From Alnus glutinosa (Eukaryota; Streptophyta; Magnoliopsida; Fagales; Betulaceae): 64,000 nucleotides of DNA. The DNA is taken from the NCBI RefSeq assembly GCF_958979055.1, contig NC_084897.1, forward strand, positions 22,379,628 through 22,443,627, in the 5' to 3' direction. Under the pieces are notes generated by a model. It did not search any database. It worked only from the letters and a program-made list of their open reading frames with translations, and was not told where the DNA came from. Numbering within the stretch: the stretch's first letter is position 1; every line of letters begins with the position of its first letter. Made by a program: the position numbers and the translations under genes. Below are positions 12,001-22,639 of this stretch, piece after piece.

Positions 12001-14223
12001 CCAGTAACCACATTCAGCAAACTAATAGCAAAATATGCCCTGCACCATGAAATTTATAGGACTATATAATAGATGTTCACAAATGAATTATCCATGTAAC
12101 ATAAAATTATCATACTTTGACATTTAAGAAATACATATGATAGACCCTAGAACAACTTGAAGGCTACATGACTAAACACTGTGCACTACTTTTTTACTAA
12201 AAATTTCATATATACATTACTTTTTTGATAAGTATATTATAAAACTTCAGTAAAATGGAATTTCCAAGTTTTAAAGACTTTCTAATAGTCTGTCCAGTGT
12301 CACTTATCAAAAAAAAAGTTTTAAAGACTTTCTATAAAACAATGGTCTGCAGAATGCCATATATAAAGATTTTCCTCAACTTATACAAAAAACCTATTGA
12401 CTAGAAATGAGACTAAGAATTTATAATAAAAGCCACCTTTAGAAGCTAACAAATCTACATAAAATTCAACAATAATATGAAAAGAGAGAAAAGGGAAAGG
12501 AAAGTTGGTGGTATGCCGAATTGAATTGTAAAGACGCTGCAAGGGCATGTACTGAGTACCAGATTAGGTGAGCAATAGATGGAACTCGGCTTTATAAGGG
12601 ATTCAGAGAACCCTGATTATGATGAGTCCTTTTGAGGTATCACAAATATGTAGTTAGCTCCTCTATAGGTCATGACAAGTAGTAGTCTAGCCAACCTAAA
12701 CAAATGAGCCTTAACAAGGAAATGATAGATCTCAATGGGAGAGATTATGGTACCCCAGATTAGATTGCAAAGGAGTTGGATGGGTATATGCTCAATCCTA
12801 CATTGGGTGTATATTTGGTCAAATTAGGCTATATAAACGATTACAAGGAGCTCAAATTATGATTATGGAATGGAATTATTTTTTGATAAAATGTAATTGT
12901 TTAGGATACTAGATTGTTTGGCAAGCACTAAAGCCTAGTTGATTTGGGGCATGACATTGCACTTACATCTGCCCCTTGCATATGCAAAGCAACTTATTGT
13001 AGGCCTCCATAACAATTTTGATGAACTTGATGTGCTCAGATCGCAGTTCTTTGTAGCACCTTTCTTCAAGATACTTCGCTATCTGTAAAAAGAACCACCA
13101 ATATTCAACACCGAGCACACTAATTTTAATACTAATTTCTCTTTTATTGACAGATATACAAGTAGGATGATAGAGTCGATCAATACCTTCGGGATCCGAA
13201 AAGGGTTTTTTGCGGCATATTCACATAACTTAACAATTTTTCTTTCACTTGTGGGGCCATCCTGCAATAAGACATTGAGCATCATTTTTCTAGTTATTCA
13301 AAGCTAGGAACACTAATCCAGACAATGATCCTGCATGGCCAAGAAAATGATTTATTAAGAAACACTTCAAGTACATTGCTTATTACCAAAACTCATAACC
13401 CATGCCAGATTTAGCTGACTCGTGTCTTTTGGTTGAAACTCTGATATATATGAAGAACTCAAGGTGTAATAGTTAAACCTCCATTTGATTTCCTATCCAG
13501 GTAACACAGTGCTGGGTTCCAGACTCATATGTTTTCTTTGACCCAGCAGAAAGGAAAAACCAAAGGATAGAGTGTAAGATAATATATAGGCCCAATTTAT
13601 ATGACATAAAGGATGAGCCAAAGCAAAGTTTTGCCTCGATCATTAGCTTTGTTTTGAAGCAAATTAACAAGTTTCAAATCCTCCCCCAAGATCCAATTGG
13701 AAGCCTAGCATTCCAAATGACAAACAGTAGCAAGAGCAAATCCTCCGGATAAGCAAAAGCCATACCAGGGTAGAAAAGTGATAAAGACATTTATATTCTT
13801 TGCTTCAAAGCAGGGAACACAGTTTTCTTAGTAATGGGAATACAATGGCAGTATTATTAATAAAATAAAAGCATATGACGCAGTGATCACCCACATTACA
13901 TAATCGAATGGTCACATTGCTAACCACTGGCTATATTTAAGCTAGTCATAGCTTTCTAGCTTGGATATCCCTAAACTCAAACAGAAGCTGAAAAAAGCAT
14001 CTTATGTTTCCTCATCAGTTAATAAACCATCAAAATTACAAAAAACTGAACACAATCAGAAAACAAAATAAAAATGAACGACGCTCACGAGGGATTTAGG
14101 AAAGATCTCTGCAAGCAGTTTTTTGTAACGCTTAACAGGTTGCCGAGATCTTGACCTCAAAGCAGGGCAGCAAACACACATACTCTCACATGCTGGGAAA
14201 AGCTTTCTGGATATGATACCCAT
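5368..14223 (-). CDS. EFR3-like / SEMI-ROLLED LEAF2-type ARM-repeat protein
   Basis: Plant EFR3 family members are plasma-membrane scaffolds that recruit phosphatidylinositol 4-kinase alpha. Coding exons: 14223-14089, 13261-13187, 13082-12967, 12039-11925, 11230-11102, 10948-10901, 9663-9461, 9327-9131, 8976-8693, 8613-8467, 8022-7618, 7518-7369, 7180-7102, 7015-6891, 6792-6601, 6517-6380, 6176-6039, 5857-5675, 5484-5368. They total 2976 nt, 991 aa plus stop, and every junction keeps the frame with GT-AG ends. The N-terminus begins MGIISRKLFPACESMCVCCP; the Cys cluster at 12, 16, 18 and 19 fits the S-acylation anchor known for EFR3. Later hallmarks are KYLEERCYKELRSEHIKF, LDNYEPDAHNEGDDER and the C-terminal PASPFDNFLRAAGC. 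The length is normal for plant homologues. The 48-bp exon at 10948-10901 is unusually short. The family call is firm; the exact orthologue is not assigned. Confidence 0.95.
5949..6033. repeat. Compound CA/G/GA microsatellite in an intron
   Basis: A short CA run, then an uninterrupted G run of more than 20 bases from about 5971, then a GA run to 6033. It sits in the EFR3-like intron between 6038 and 5858 and ends 5 bp from the splice donor. Length is probably polymorphic. Confidence 0.9.
10356..10545 (-). mobile_element. Probable LINE 3' end, antisense in appearance on the plus strand
   Basis: Read on the minus strand it ends CTTTAATAAAGTTTTCTTAC then TTATGA and a run of A. This is the usual look of a plant LINE tail. 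It lies in the EFR3-like intron 9664-10900. No coding remnant is visible, so the call rests on the tail alone. Confidence 0.4.
10538..10820. repeat. Tandem duplication of about 133 bp in an intron
   Basis: Copy 1 (10538-10670) and copy 2 (10689-10820) both begin CTACAAAAGGACCCAA and end near AAGACACCTAAC. They differ at only a few bases. The period is 151 bp. The copies lie just downstream of the 48-bp exon of the EFR3-like gene and do not include it. Confidence 0.85.
11690..11759 (-). mobile_element. tRNA-like SINE head in an intron
   Basis: On the minus strand this begins GGGGTAGCTCAATTGGATAG (A-box-like) and contains CTAGTTTGAATTTTC (weak B box). A palindromic CGCTTCTTGAAGCG sits where an anticodon arm would be. 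The T arm does not pair properly, so it is a SINE head rather than a tRNA gene. It shares its middle with the SINE at 4611-4713. It lies in the EFR3-like intron 11231-11924. Confidence 0.6.
12266..12334 (+). mobile_element. Tiny LINE-tail insertion with 19-bp target duplication
   Basis: Bases 12266-12284 and 12316-12334 are the same 19-mer (AAGTTTTAAAGACTTTCTA). Between them lie only 31 bp, ending CACTTATCAAAAAAA. A direct repeat flanking an A-tailed insert marks target-primed reverse transcription, here with extreme 5' truncation. It is in the EFR3-like intron 12040-12966. Confidence 0.8.
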
Positions 14224-14990
14224 TTCCTGCAAGTTTTCAGATAAACAAAATCAAATTGACAAAAACCGTGAAAACCCCCACCAAAATAAGTAAAAAAAGT
14301 ACCCAAAAAAGAGGACCCAATCCACCAGTCCAGCAGAAAAGCTTAGTAGAAATAAAATAAAGATAAATAACACTTCCCCGAAACCGCAAGTTTCTTAAAA
14401 TTGATGAGAAGGACAGGATAAAAAGAGAAAGGGAAAAACCAAAGAAGAAAAGCAAAAGAAAAGAAGTTGACACCCATTGAAAGCTGTAAAGACAAACATG
14501 AGCAATGCAACCAGTCCCTCTCCCCAACCAAAGAAAGAGGAAAAAAAAAAAAAACCAATTATGAAATACAGAGATGGAAAAACCAAAACATTTGTAGCTA
14601 CAAACGAACAAAACATGAGCCATGCATACCCAGAGATAGCACCAACAAAAAAGAAAGAAAGAAAAAAGTTTTTGAAAAGCACCCAGAATCAAATGTGAAG
14701 TACAAACAAAGTTATATAACCAACCTAGATTAGAAAACCCAACTAGAAAAGCCCAAAAAAAAAGAGAAAATAAGTGAAAATAAATTAATAAAACAAACCC
14801 AGAATACCCATTAGAGGAAACAACATAGAGAAAGCAAGAACTAAACGTACCTTTGCCCTGAAGAGGCAGATCTAGCGGGCGAAACCTCAAACCTCCCCAC
14901 GTTTTTTAGTACACAGAGCAAGAAGCAAAGAGCGAGTGTGAAAGAACGTAGAAGAAGGAAGATGAGAGAATGAGAGAGAAAATGGCGCGT
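14224..14990 (-). other. 5' UTR exon and leader intron of the EFR3-like gene
   Basis: A donor (GGCAAAG followed by GTACGTTTAG) ends a non-coding first exon at 14851. The acceptor TTGCAG sits just before GAAATGGGTATC, placing the intron at 14227-14850, three bases before the ATG. The exon probably starts near 14990, but no TATA box marks the start. Long open frames on both strands inside this intron are artefacts of its composition. Confidence 0.75.
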
Positions 14991-15748
14991 GGATTGAGGC
15001 GAATTAAAGCACCATGGGAGAGAGCATGAGCAAGATCACGTGCTGGGTGTCAGTTTTTATTACTACAAAAGTAAACAGCAACAAGAACAGCTGAAAGCCT
15101 GAAATAATGGGTGTGTCAGAACTTGGAAGCCCTTTTGCGTTGAAAAAAAAGGTTTGGACTTTGAATTTTGAACTGTTTTGCGGGCTTTTTTTACATTCCA
15201 TTTGCTTGTATGAACTCAAATTTGCAATACTACAAAGCGGACCAATGATCAAGTGGTTTTAAATTCTTGAATGATTTTTCGTTTTTATGGGTTTTTAATT
15301 TTGTGTTAACAGCCATGACCATTAAATTATCCATTTCATTGGAAAAGGGGGAGAATCCTATTCATTGTTTAATACTTAATGAGATTGAAGTTAATTAAAT
15401 AGATTAAGAGCTCAAACCTTAATGAGATATTAATGATATTTATGAGTTAAAGTGAAAGATTTCTTTTAGGACTAATTCTATTTATTAGATTCCTATTATA
15501 ACTACCATGTTTTTCAGTTACATGACAGTTGTATAAGAGTTTATTAAATAATTTATTTTTATTTTAGATTAAATATATAGTTAACATATACATTATTAAA
15601 TCTATACAATTTAATTTGAATCATAAAATTTATCTTCTCCATTTGGACTGATTTAGGATTACCTTATCTTTTTTATATTCTCTCTCTTTATATGTTGCTG
15701 ATAAGAAAATACTAATTTCTACATGTTTCTACAAAGAGAAATGATTCA
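14991..15748. promoter_or_regulatory. Upstream region of the EFR3-like gene
   Basis: This AT-rich stretch lies directly upstream of the first exon and should hold its promoter. No clear TATA box is seen at the expected distance. No element in it can be named with confidence. Confidence 0.4.
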
Positions 15749-15905
15749 TACACTCATTTCTCACAACAGCCCCACAACAAGCTGATGTGGCTGGTAGTAT
15801 TTTATTATTTTTTTTGCAAAAATAAAAGAAAACAAAACAAAAAAAGTAATAAAATATTATCAGCCACATCAGCTTGTTGTGGGGCTGTTGTGAGAAATTA
15901 GTGTA
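15749..15905. mobile_element. Foldback MITE with nearly perfect 50-bp arms
   Basis: The left arm starts TACACTCATTTCTCACAACA and the right arm is its near-exact inverse, ending TGTTGTGAGAAATTAGTGTA. The shared word CCCCACAACAAGCTGATGTG is fully mirrored. The loop is A/T-rich. No coding content. Confidence 0.8.
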
Positions 15906-17016
15906 GGGATAAAGAAAATTTATTGCCATGCCAACAATTTATTTGATGGAATTTGTTCATTTTCTTATGTTTCATAAGTGAAGTTTTACCATGCAATTAG
16001 CATGGAAAAACTAATGAAAAATAAAATAGATAACTTCACAAAAGAGTATCGAACTATACGATGTTTTGAGAAAATTGTACTGAACTATTAAACGTCTCAA
16101 ATTAGTGTATCCAAGTGTTCAAACATCTAACTTAAGGGTACTCCGTTAAGATTTATTTTTAAATTTTGTCAAAATTTTTAAAATATCCTTGTATTTATTA
16201 ATTTTTTCAAAATATTCAGAGTAAAAATTGTGGAGGATGTCATTGGGATTTATGGTCAAAATGGAATAATGGTACAATACTTTTGTGGGTTAAAATGATG
16301 GGTGGTAAGCACGAAGAGCAATCATAACATTTATGGAATCTGAGTTCGGTGTTACCTATATGTTTTCCTAGAAATCACAAGTGACAAACACAAACGTCCA
16401 ACCAATTACAATTTACAACCCAAATGGTTTTTTTCCCACAAGACATGTCATGTTGTTTGGCTTTCGAGAAAGTGACATAAAGCTTATCAAAAGAAAACAC
16501 GACAAAAAACAGAAGAAAGTGGAAATATATGGAGTTGCATATAGCTCCTTGTAAAGTTCAAAAGTAATTGAAAATTCCTTGTGATATGAAAAACCATAAA
16601 CAGGCTTTTGAACTCAATTTTGGTTCATATTTTTGACCAAAATTATTAGGAGTATCGAGTCAGCACCAATCATATTACAATGCATTTAACTTATAATTAA
16701 AAAATATAATTTTTTTTTTTTTAAAAAAAAATGGTTGGGTAGTTATGAGAGTAGTTCATCTAGCTAGATTGAAAAGACATTAAGACTTCACCTGCTTGAC
16801 CAGGTGTTCAAATAACTCGAGAAATAAAGTACCAACTACCCAACACACATATCCAAACAAAATAAAGCTTGAACTATCCAAGTACCTGTTTGAGAATAAT
16901 GGAATCGAATAGCCTTTCATGTAAAATTGCCTATTGCTCAATAAGCAACCATATTGCATGAACCCTATTCCCATCCAAGAATGGTGTCTTTAACCAGCTG
17001 AGTATGCTCGTTGTGT
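15906..17016. other. Intergenic, no gene seen
   Basis: Around 16030-16200 there are words like GTATCGAACTATACGATG and AAATTAGTGTATCCAAGTG. These look like one decayed arm of the foldback family seen at 17722-18160. The rest shows nothing recognisable. Confidence 0.45.
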
Positions 17017-17205
17017 CCGAAAAATGATAGGCAGGAGCAAACCAACCGGCTCCTGCCCCTCTCCCATTTTCATTAAAATGAGGTTTTTATAATTAAAAGC
17101 AACTTCTGATGTCCCATTAGAAATTGCTTTTGATTAAAAATATTATTTTTTTAATCAAATGGCCGGTTGATTTACCCCCAACTATCATTTTCCCGCTGTG
17201 TCCTT
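17017..17205. mobile_element. MITE with AAAATGATAG ends
   Basis: The left end CGAAAAATGATAGGCAGGAG and the right end AACTATCATTTTCCC are inverted. Inner words CAACCGGC and GGCCGGTTG are also mirrored. Similar words occur near 22820-22845 (AAAATGATAGGCTATCGGCC), suggesting a repeated family. Confidence 0.5.
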
Positions 17206-17248
17206 GCATGGGTTTAGTGGGAAAGAGTTGTTGATTTTTAGGCCCTAT

Positions 17249-17661
17249 TTAATAAACCACTACCACTTCCCTCCCCCCTTTTCCCTTGTTTTCTGTCAAT
17301 ACGAGTAAGCCTGTCAAACGGAAAGTCTATTCCCATTTTACCCCAACCCAAAATCACAATCCCTGCAAAAAATCATGCCCAGCACAGTACCATTACAGCA
17401 CCCCTTGAATAGCTTTCTCTCACTATTCTGTTCTTTTTACGTGTTGGTTTTGATATTCATATTCTAGTGCCTGGTCTTTGTTAAATGCATCATAACTTAA
17501 ATATGGATATTCTGTTCTGGGCATATGTTTTTGCAAGGGGTGGTGTTTTTGGGTTGGGGGTAAAATAGGAATAGAGTAAAAGTTGGCTTCTTCAATCTCA
17601 TTCTTCTATGGCTACCCGTACTTACAGGAAACAGGGGGAGGGGAGGGGGGAGTGGTTTAGA
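17249..17661. mobile_element. Inverted-repeat element with C-rich/G-rich ends
   Basis: The left end AAACCACTACCACTTCCCTC continues with C6 and T runs. The right end contains GGGGGAGGGGAGGGGGGAGT and finishes GGTTTAG, an imperfect inverse. The G-rich strand could form a G-quadruplex (inference). No coding content. Confidence 0.5.
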
Positions 17662-17672
17662 AAAAATGTACA

Positions 17673-17703
<31 letters not shown>

Positions 17704-17721
17704 ATAAAATAAAGGGGAAGA

Positions 17722-18160
17722 ACTTCACTTATAAATCTCTGATTTTTCATCACTTTTAAAATAATGTACTTAAATTTTAAAAAGTATTAAATTAGTGTAT
17801 CTATCTTTCAATTTTTTTTTTTCAATTTCAAATATTCGTTTGAATTTTCCGTTAAATCCTGTCAAAATGTTCAAAATATATATATATTTTTTTTTTGGAA
17901 AAAATAACAATGATTTAGTTGTTTGTCAGAATTTACAAAAATACTCATACTTAAATCTTTAAAAAAAATTAAAATTTTTCTTAAAACAAAACATATGGGT
18001 ATTTTGAAAATATTGATAGGATTTAACAAAAAATTATAACATAATGTTAAAATTAAAAAAAAAAATTTGAAAAATGGATATCTTAAATTGACACTTTTTA
18101 AAGTTTGAATACTTTATTTCAAAAGTAATAAAAAAAATCATTGAATATAAGTAACATTTT
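17722..18160. mobile_element. Foldback element, AT-rich
   Basis: The left arm (CACTTATAAATCTCTGATTT, then TCATCACTTTTAAAATAATG) faces the inverse right arm (TTTCAAAAGTAATAAAAAAA, then TCATTGAATATAAGTAAC). The same arms bracket 48683-49697, so both belong to one family. No transposase. Confidence 0.5.
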
Positions 18161-18585
18161 CTTTAAAAAAAAAAATAGTGGTGTTTGGAAAAAGATATTT
18201 TTTTGAAATTTATTTGCTGTTATTACGCAGTATAAAAGGAGTTGGGCAAAATATTAAAAGCTAAAAGCATATATATTAATGATGAATAGAATTATTTAAT
18301 AGGCTCTCTTTCGATGCTTCACGTTGCAGCACATGAGAAGTGAAATCACCGGTCAAACGTCAACGTCTCCGAATCTCACCTCATTATTTTTTAATTAGAT
18401 TTTCTCCCAAATTATTTTTTTAAATATGAAAAAATTTGAGCAAATAATTGTAAAATACTATTTATAAAACTCACTTGATCGGATAAGTGATTAGACAGTC
18501 CAATTTCTATTTAATCAAATAAATCTCATAAATAATTTATCACAATCATAATCAAGATCTTATTCTTATTGGGAAGTTATTAATT

Positions 18586-19163
18586 AGGGATAATTGTACC
18601 ATTGGTCTATGTGGTATGCCATAATTATTTTTCATTCTCTATGGTTTAAAAAGTTTATGAGAGGTCCTTGTGGTTAGTAATAATTACAAATCGATCCCTG
18701 AAGTCAAATTCCGTTAAAATTTTAACAGATTATCAAATGTCACGTCAGCACCACGTGTCGCCAATAAGATGGCGACACGTGTCCATCTCAATAAAAAAAT
18801 ATAAATTTATTAAAAAATAAATCAATATACTTTTTTTTTTAAAAAGGGTGGCCCGCGCGGCCACCCCTTGGCTTTCCTTTTTTCTGTTCTTTTTTTTTTA
18901 AAAAAAAAAAAATAAGTATATTGATTTATTTTTTAATAAATTTATATATTTTTTTTTTAAGATGGACACGTATCGCCATCTTATTGGCGACACGTGGTGC
19001 TGACGTGACATTTGATAATCTGTTCAAATTTTTAACGGAATTTGACTTCAGTGATCGATTTTTAATTATTACTAACCACAAGGACCTCTCATAAACTTTT
19101 TAAACCATAGGGAATGAAAAATAATTATGACATACCACAGGGATCAACGGTACAATTATCCCT
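18586..19163. mobile_element. 578-bp near-palindromic foldback element
   Basis: Ends AGGGATAATTGTACCATTGG and AACGGTACAATTATCCCT are inverted, and arms of about 250 bp stay similar throughout. Examples are GCCAATAAGATGGCGACACG against CGCCATCTTATTGGCGACAC, and the Ca. 30-bp AATCAATATAC region against GTATATTGATT. The loop holds GGCCCGCGCGGCC. Relatives lie at 23570-23841 (half) and 30999-31412 (diverged). It is non-coding. Confidence 0.8.
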
Positions 19164-20020
19164 ATTCATTATTCCGTCAAAACAAATCCACCTTCCCCTC
19201 CAAACTTTGAGAAACTTGCATGTTACGCAACTCATAGACATTTTTGTCTTGGGTTTGGTGGGCAATTAAGTTGTAAGTTGTAACTAACGAAACCAACCAG
19301 ATTTGCCTTCCCGTTTTCTATTATATATAAAAATACATTCAGGAATTTTTTTATTTATTTTTAAGTAATTCTGACTTGACATGGGAAGTAACATGCCCAT
19401 TGCCCAGCCATATGTAAGCCATGTGGATGGAATTTCTATGATCTTTAAAAATTAAATAAAAAATAAAAAAATCGGTGAGTTTTGCTTAACGGGGATTCAA
19501 TGAAAAAATAACTGGAATTATCTTCCGATCATCTATCTCTACCGTCTATTTTTTCACAAGAAGATCGAGGCCGTCCAAGGGAAACTCTTAACTCCCCCAT
19601 CAGCCAACCATTAGCACGGATGATAGGTGGGGTATGAATCCAGCGGTGATGTTTTAAAGCTTGGAGTCCTTTTTGAATATGATTGAACATCATCAATAAA
19701 TGGGCCGAAGATAATTATTTGAATGGTCCAGATTCCAGAACGATCAATGATGATCATGGTCATCATCAATATGCAAGAATGGCTTATTTTATGAATGGTC
19801 CAGAACGATCAATGATGATCATGGTCATCATCAATATGCAAGTATATATTGTTTGGTATAAATATCAAAAGCAATAACATGTAATAAAAAAAATTATTGA
19901 ATTATTATTAAATTTGAGAATTTTTCAAATACTCTGCGGAGTTTATTATTCTTTTAAGCTTTAAGGCTTGTTTATCTTTCGGTTAGAAGACGCAAACGCT
20001 TTTGATTGTTGTTACCTAAG
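19164..20020. other. Intergenic, only a short duplicated motif
   Basis: Apart from the direct duplication at 19721-19842, no feature is visible. A 64-codon frame over the duplication is a chance frame. Confidence 0.5.
19721..19842. repeat. Direct duplication with a palindromic core
   Basis: Copy 1 (19721-19777) and copy 2 (19793-19842) both run from GAATGGTCCAGA to ATATGCAAG. Copy 1 has 7 extra bases. Each copy contains the palindrome-like GATGATCATGGTCATCATC. Confidence 0.85.
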
Positions 20021-21063
20021 TCATCTGTTGCTTGAGATGTGGCTCACAAGTTCATCCTCAGCTCCAAAATGCCTAACAATCATCTGTTGCTGTTGCTGCT
20101 GCTCTGAGTTGGAGCCAACTATCTGTAAAAGCACAAATAAAGCCAATATATATTAGCCAGCCTCATGACAGATTCTAAAGCATCAAATTTGACATTAAAA
20201 ATCATGCTATGTCCTTCAATATATTACCCTTAGACTGACAAAGCATTCAATACTGCATTAGTGATTCAAACACATACCTTAATTGCAACCTGATGCCCTT
20301 TCTTAAGATGAATGAGATTGCATACAAATGCAGAAGACTTGACCTGGAAATTACAAGTTTTCAAGGGTGACACCAAAACCAATCCAAACATAATGGGAGG
20401 AGGAGACTTCTGTAACAAATTTTCAAACTTTTTGTACAGGGCATATGTACAAATTAGATGAGGGTGTGTAATGATAAAATCATAACTTTACCATCTCCTC
20501 TTAATTTCGTCTTTACTTCCCTCCTACCAAACAGTATAAGGAAGAGATGAAACTCCTCTCAATTCTCCCTCCCTTCCCCTCTCCATCCCTCCTATCAACA
20601 AAACAGTGCAAGGGTCCAGGAATGGAGATGGAAGTAAGCAAATCAAGGAATAAATTCAGTAGGTATATAAAGGGGCCTCTAGGGTCAGTCTTTGTCACTG
20701 AAAAGTTTACGTATGTTGATGGCTCCACCGGCTACTTCTCTTGGAAAGAACCAAAGTCAAACCTTCTAACTGGGTACATAAATAAAGACATCTATGTACT
20801 TTAAACCTTTATTGGTTGAACCAAGTCCAGGGTTCACTGCATGACTCCCAAATCCAGGGAGACTGCAAATCAAGTAACAAAGCGAGGAGATATTCCAAGG
20901 GTCATAAAATTACTTAAGCAGTCAGATATTGCCAGTTTTATCATCTAAAATTGTGTCCAACTACATCTGAACTTCAAAAACAGATGTACATGGCAAACAT
21001 TCAGTCTATCCTGAATTGTTTGCTATGTGCAAGTGACTTGCTAATAAGATTGAGCAAGGCTTG

Positions 21064-21380
21064 TGTTGAGATTTGCGTATAAATCTAAAATACGAGAACA
21101 AAGGCAAAAGCAAGAGAAAGAAAATGACACAATAAATTATGGGTGGTTCGATATTAGACACCTACGTTCACTATTATGAATTAGCCTTAAGGACTACGTT
21201 GTGATCATTAATGTGATTGTTTACAATATATAGATCCCTATTTATAGTTGAATAAGTCGACCTATACATGTAAACCTAAATCGACTTATACAAGAAAACA
21301 CAAATCGACTTAGATTAGGAAATATAAATCAATAATATTATATTCAGAATATAGTCTAACATCCCTCCTCAAACTCAAGG
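21064..21380 (-). mobile_element. Ty1/copia-type 3' LTR with polypurine tract
   Basis: On the minus strand a purine-rich tract (TTGAGTTTGAGGAGGGA, 21362-21378) is followed by TGTTAGACTATATTCTG. About 298 bp later the LTR-like unit ends AATCTCAACA at 21064. TG...CA ends, an internal TATA-like CTATAAATAGGGA and a preceding polypurine tract are standard for a copia 3' LTR. No pol region or second LTR is found, so it is a fragment, inserted in the eIF5B pseudogene. Confidence 0.6.
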
Positions 21381-21644
21381 TGGAAAATTCTGAAAGTTTG
21401 AGTTTGAAAATAAAAAACGGAGGCCAGTGGTGAAGACTGACGGACGCTGCCAAAGGAAACAAGAGGCTAGCAGGCGGTAGGTGACAGCCGGTGGTGAAAA
21501 CTGATGAATGCTGACTTTTGAAACTGAAAAATGACCTGAAACAGAAAAATGGATGGTCAACTTTTTTTTAAAAAAAAAAGGGCCGACAACGGGCCAAAAA
21601 CTGAAAAGGGGTTGACTGCGGGCAATGAAAAAGAAAAAGAAAAA

Positions 21645-21822
21645 GATGAGCCCACTTGGGCGGTTATCGGTAGGCGCTATGGGCCAAGAATTGACTAGGG
21701 GCCGACTGCAGGCCAAGAATAAAAAAAGAAAGAAAAGATGAGCCTAATTGGGCGGTTATCGGTAGGCGCTATGGGCCAAGAACCGACTAGGGGCTGATTG
21801 TGGGCCAAGAAAAAAAAAATGA
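21645..21822. repeat. Tandem repeat, 92-bp period, two copies
   Basis: GATGAGCC...GGGCGGTTATCGGTAGGCGC recurs at 21645 and 21737, each time followed by CTATGGGCCAAGAA and an A/G-rich spacer. A weaker partial unit precedes it near 21590. It lies next to the copia LTR end and may be internal sequence of that element. Confidence 0.7.
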
Positions 21823-22639
21823 TGACTTCATACTAAAAAAAGTTTACATACTCAATTTCACAAAATACTTAAACATGTTCATGTACACACGATTAGGATT
21901 TTATTTTTAACTTGTTTTAAAAAGTTTTTATTATAATGGTCACAGCTACCAAAGTCATAGATCCCTAAAGATCCACAACAACAAACAAAATAACCTTAGT
22001 GGGATAAAAAAGGGATCTCTCAAGCAAAGGAAAAAGTTTAAGGTGCTTGCCTGCATGCCAAAAACAACTATTTGATCTCCTTCATGAAGCACACCATTGA
22101 CTAATACAACAACAATAGTTGTCCTTGACCTCCAACACAGTACACTGGTGCAAAATTTAACCACAATAAAATTTCCATACTACTACCTTGAAGCACTAAA
22201 CCAAATGAAAATCATGCGAAAAAACTGCACACCTGCATTTCACTGCTGTATGTAAGTTTCTCAACCATAGTTTTCTGAGTCCATTGAACAATAATAATAA
22301 CAAATCTGGGATGCCTTCGCCACTGTATTATTCACAAACCCAAAATATCAGCAATTTAGCATAAGAAATTTTGCAGCTGAAGATCCTAAACAAGTTATAT
22401 CAATGCCACATTAAAAGTCCACAAGTTATACCTAATAGCACTTGTGGGCACAATGCTGAAAGTTTCCCCCATTTCCTTACTTTTATAGTACAATTCAGTA
22501 TGTAATCCCTGCTCCTTGAACTGAGTGATAATCTGACAACCAACAAAAAGAAACCAAATGAATGAGTAGTTGATGTAGGACAAGAATTCCATCTTGTTCC
22601 CGGGATGCTCTTATTACCAAGGGGGCTCATCTTAACATC

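Larger units (their letters stand above)
20021..22532 (-). pseudogene. Broken copy of translation initiation factor eIF5B
   Basis: Five exon remnants read in order on the minus strand. 22532-22432 gives ITQFKEQGLHTELYYKSKEM and ends in FSIVPTSAI. 22322-22233 continues SGEGIPDLLLL but loses one base in the Leu run, shifting the frame before QWTQKTMVEKLTYS. 22144-22051 gives CTVLEVK then lacks about 16 bases before VVLVNGVLHEGDQIVV. 20343-20278 gives KKGHQVAIK. 20122-20021 gives IVGSNSEQ, a Gln run, then DELVSHISSNR and a stop where the family continues. The GTP-binding core, most of the C-terminal half and the true C-terminus are missing. Splice sites remain, so it is a genomic duplicate rather than a retrocopy. 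A copia LTR end sits in the gap between remnants 3 and 4. Identity is firm; transcription is unknown. Confidence 0.88.

Noticed and set aside
14237-14890. 217-codon open frame on the minus strand
   Set aside because: It lies in the leader intron of the EFR3-like gene. Its Phe/Leu-rich content comes from the T-rich intron, and it resembles no protein family.
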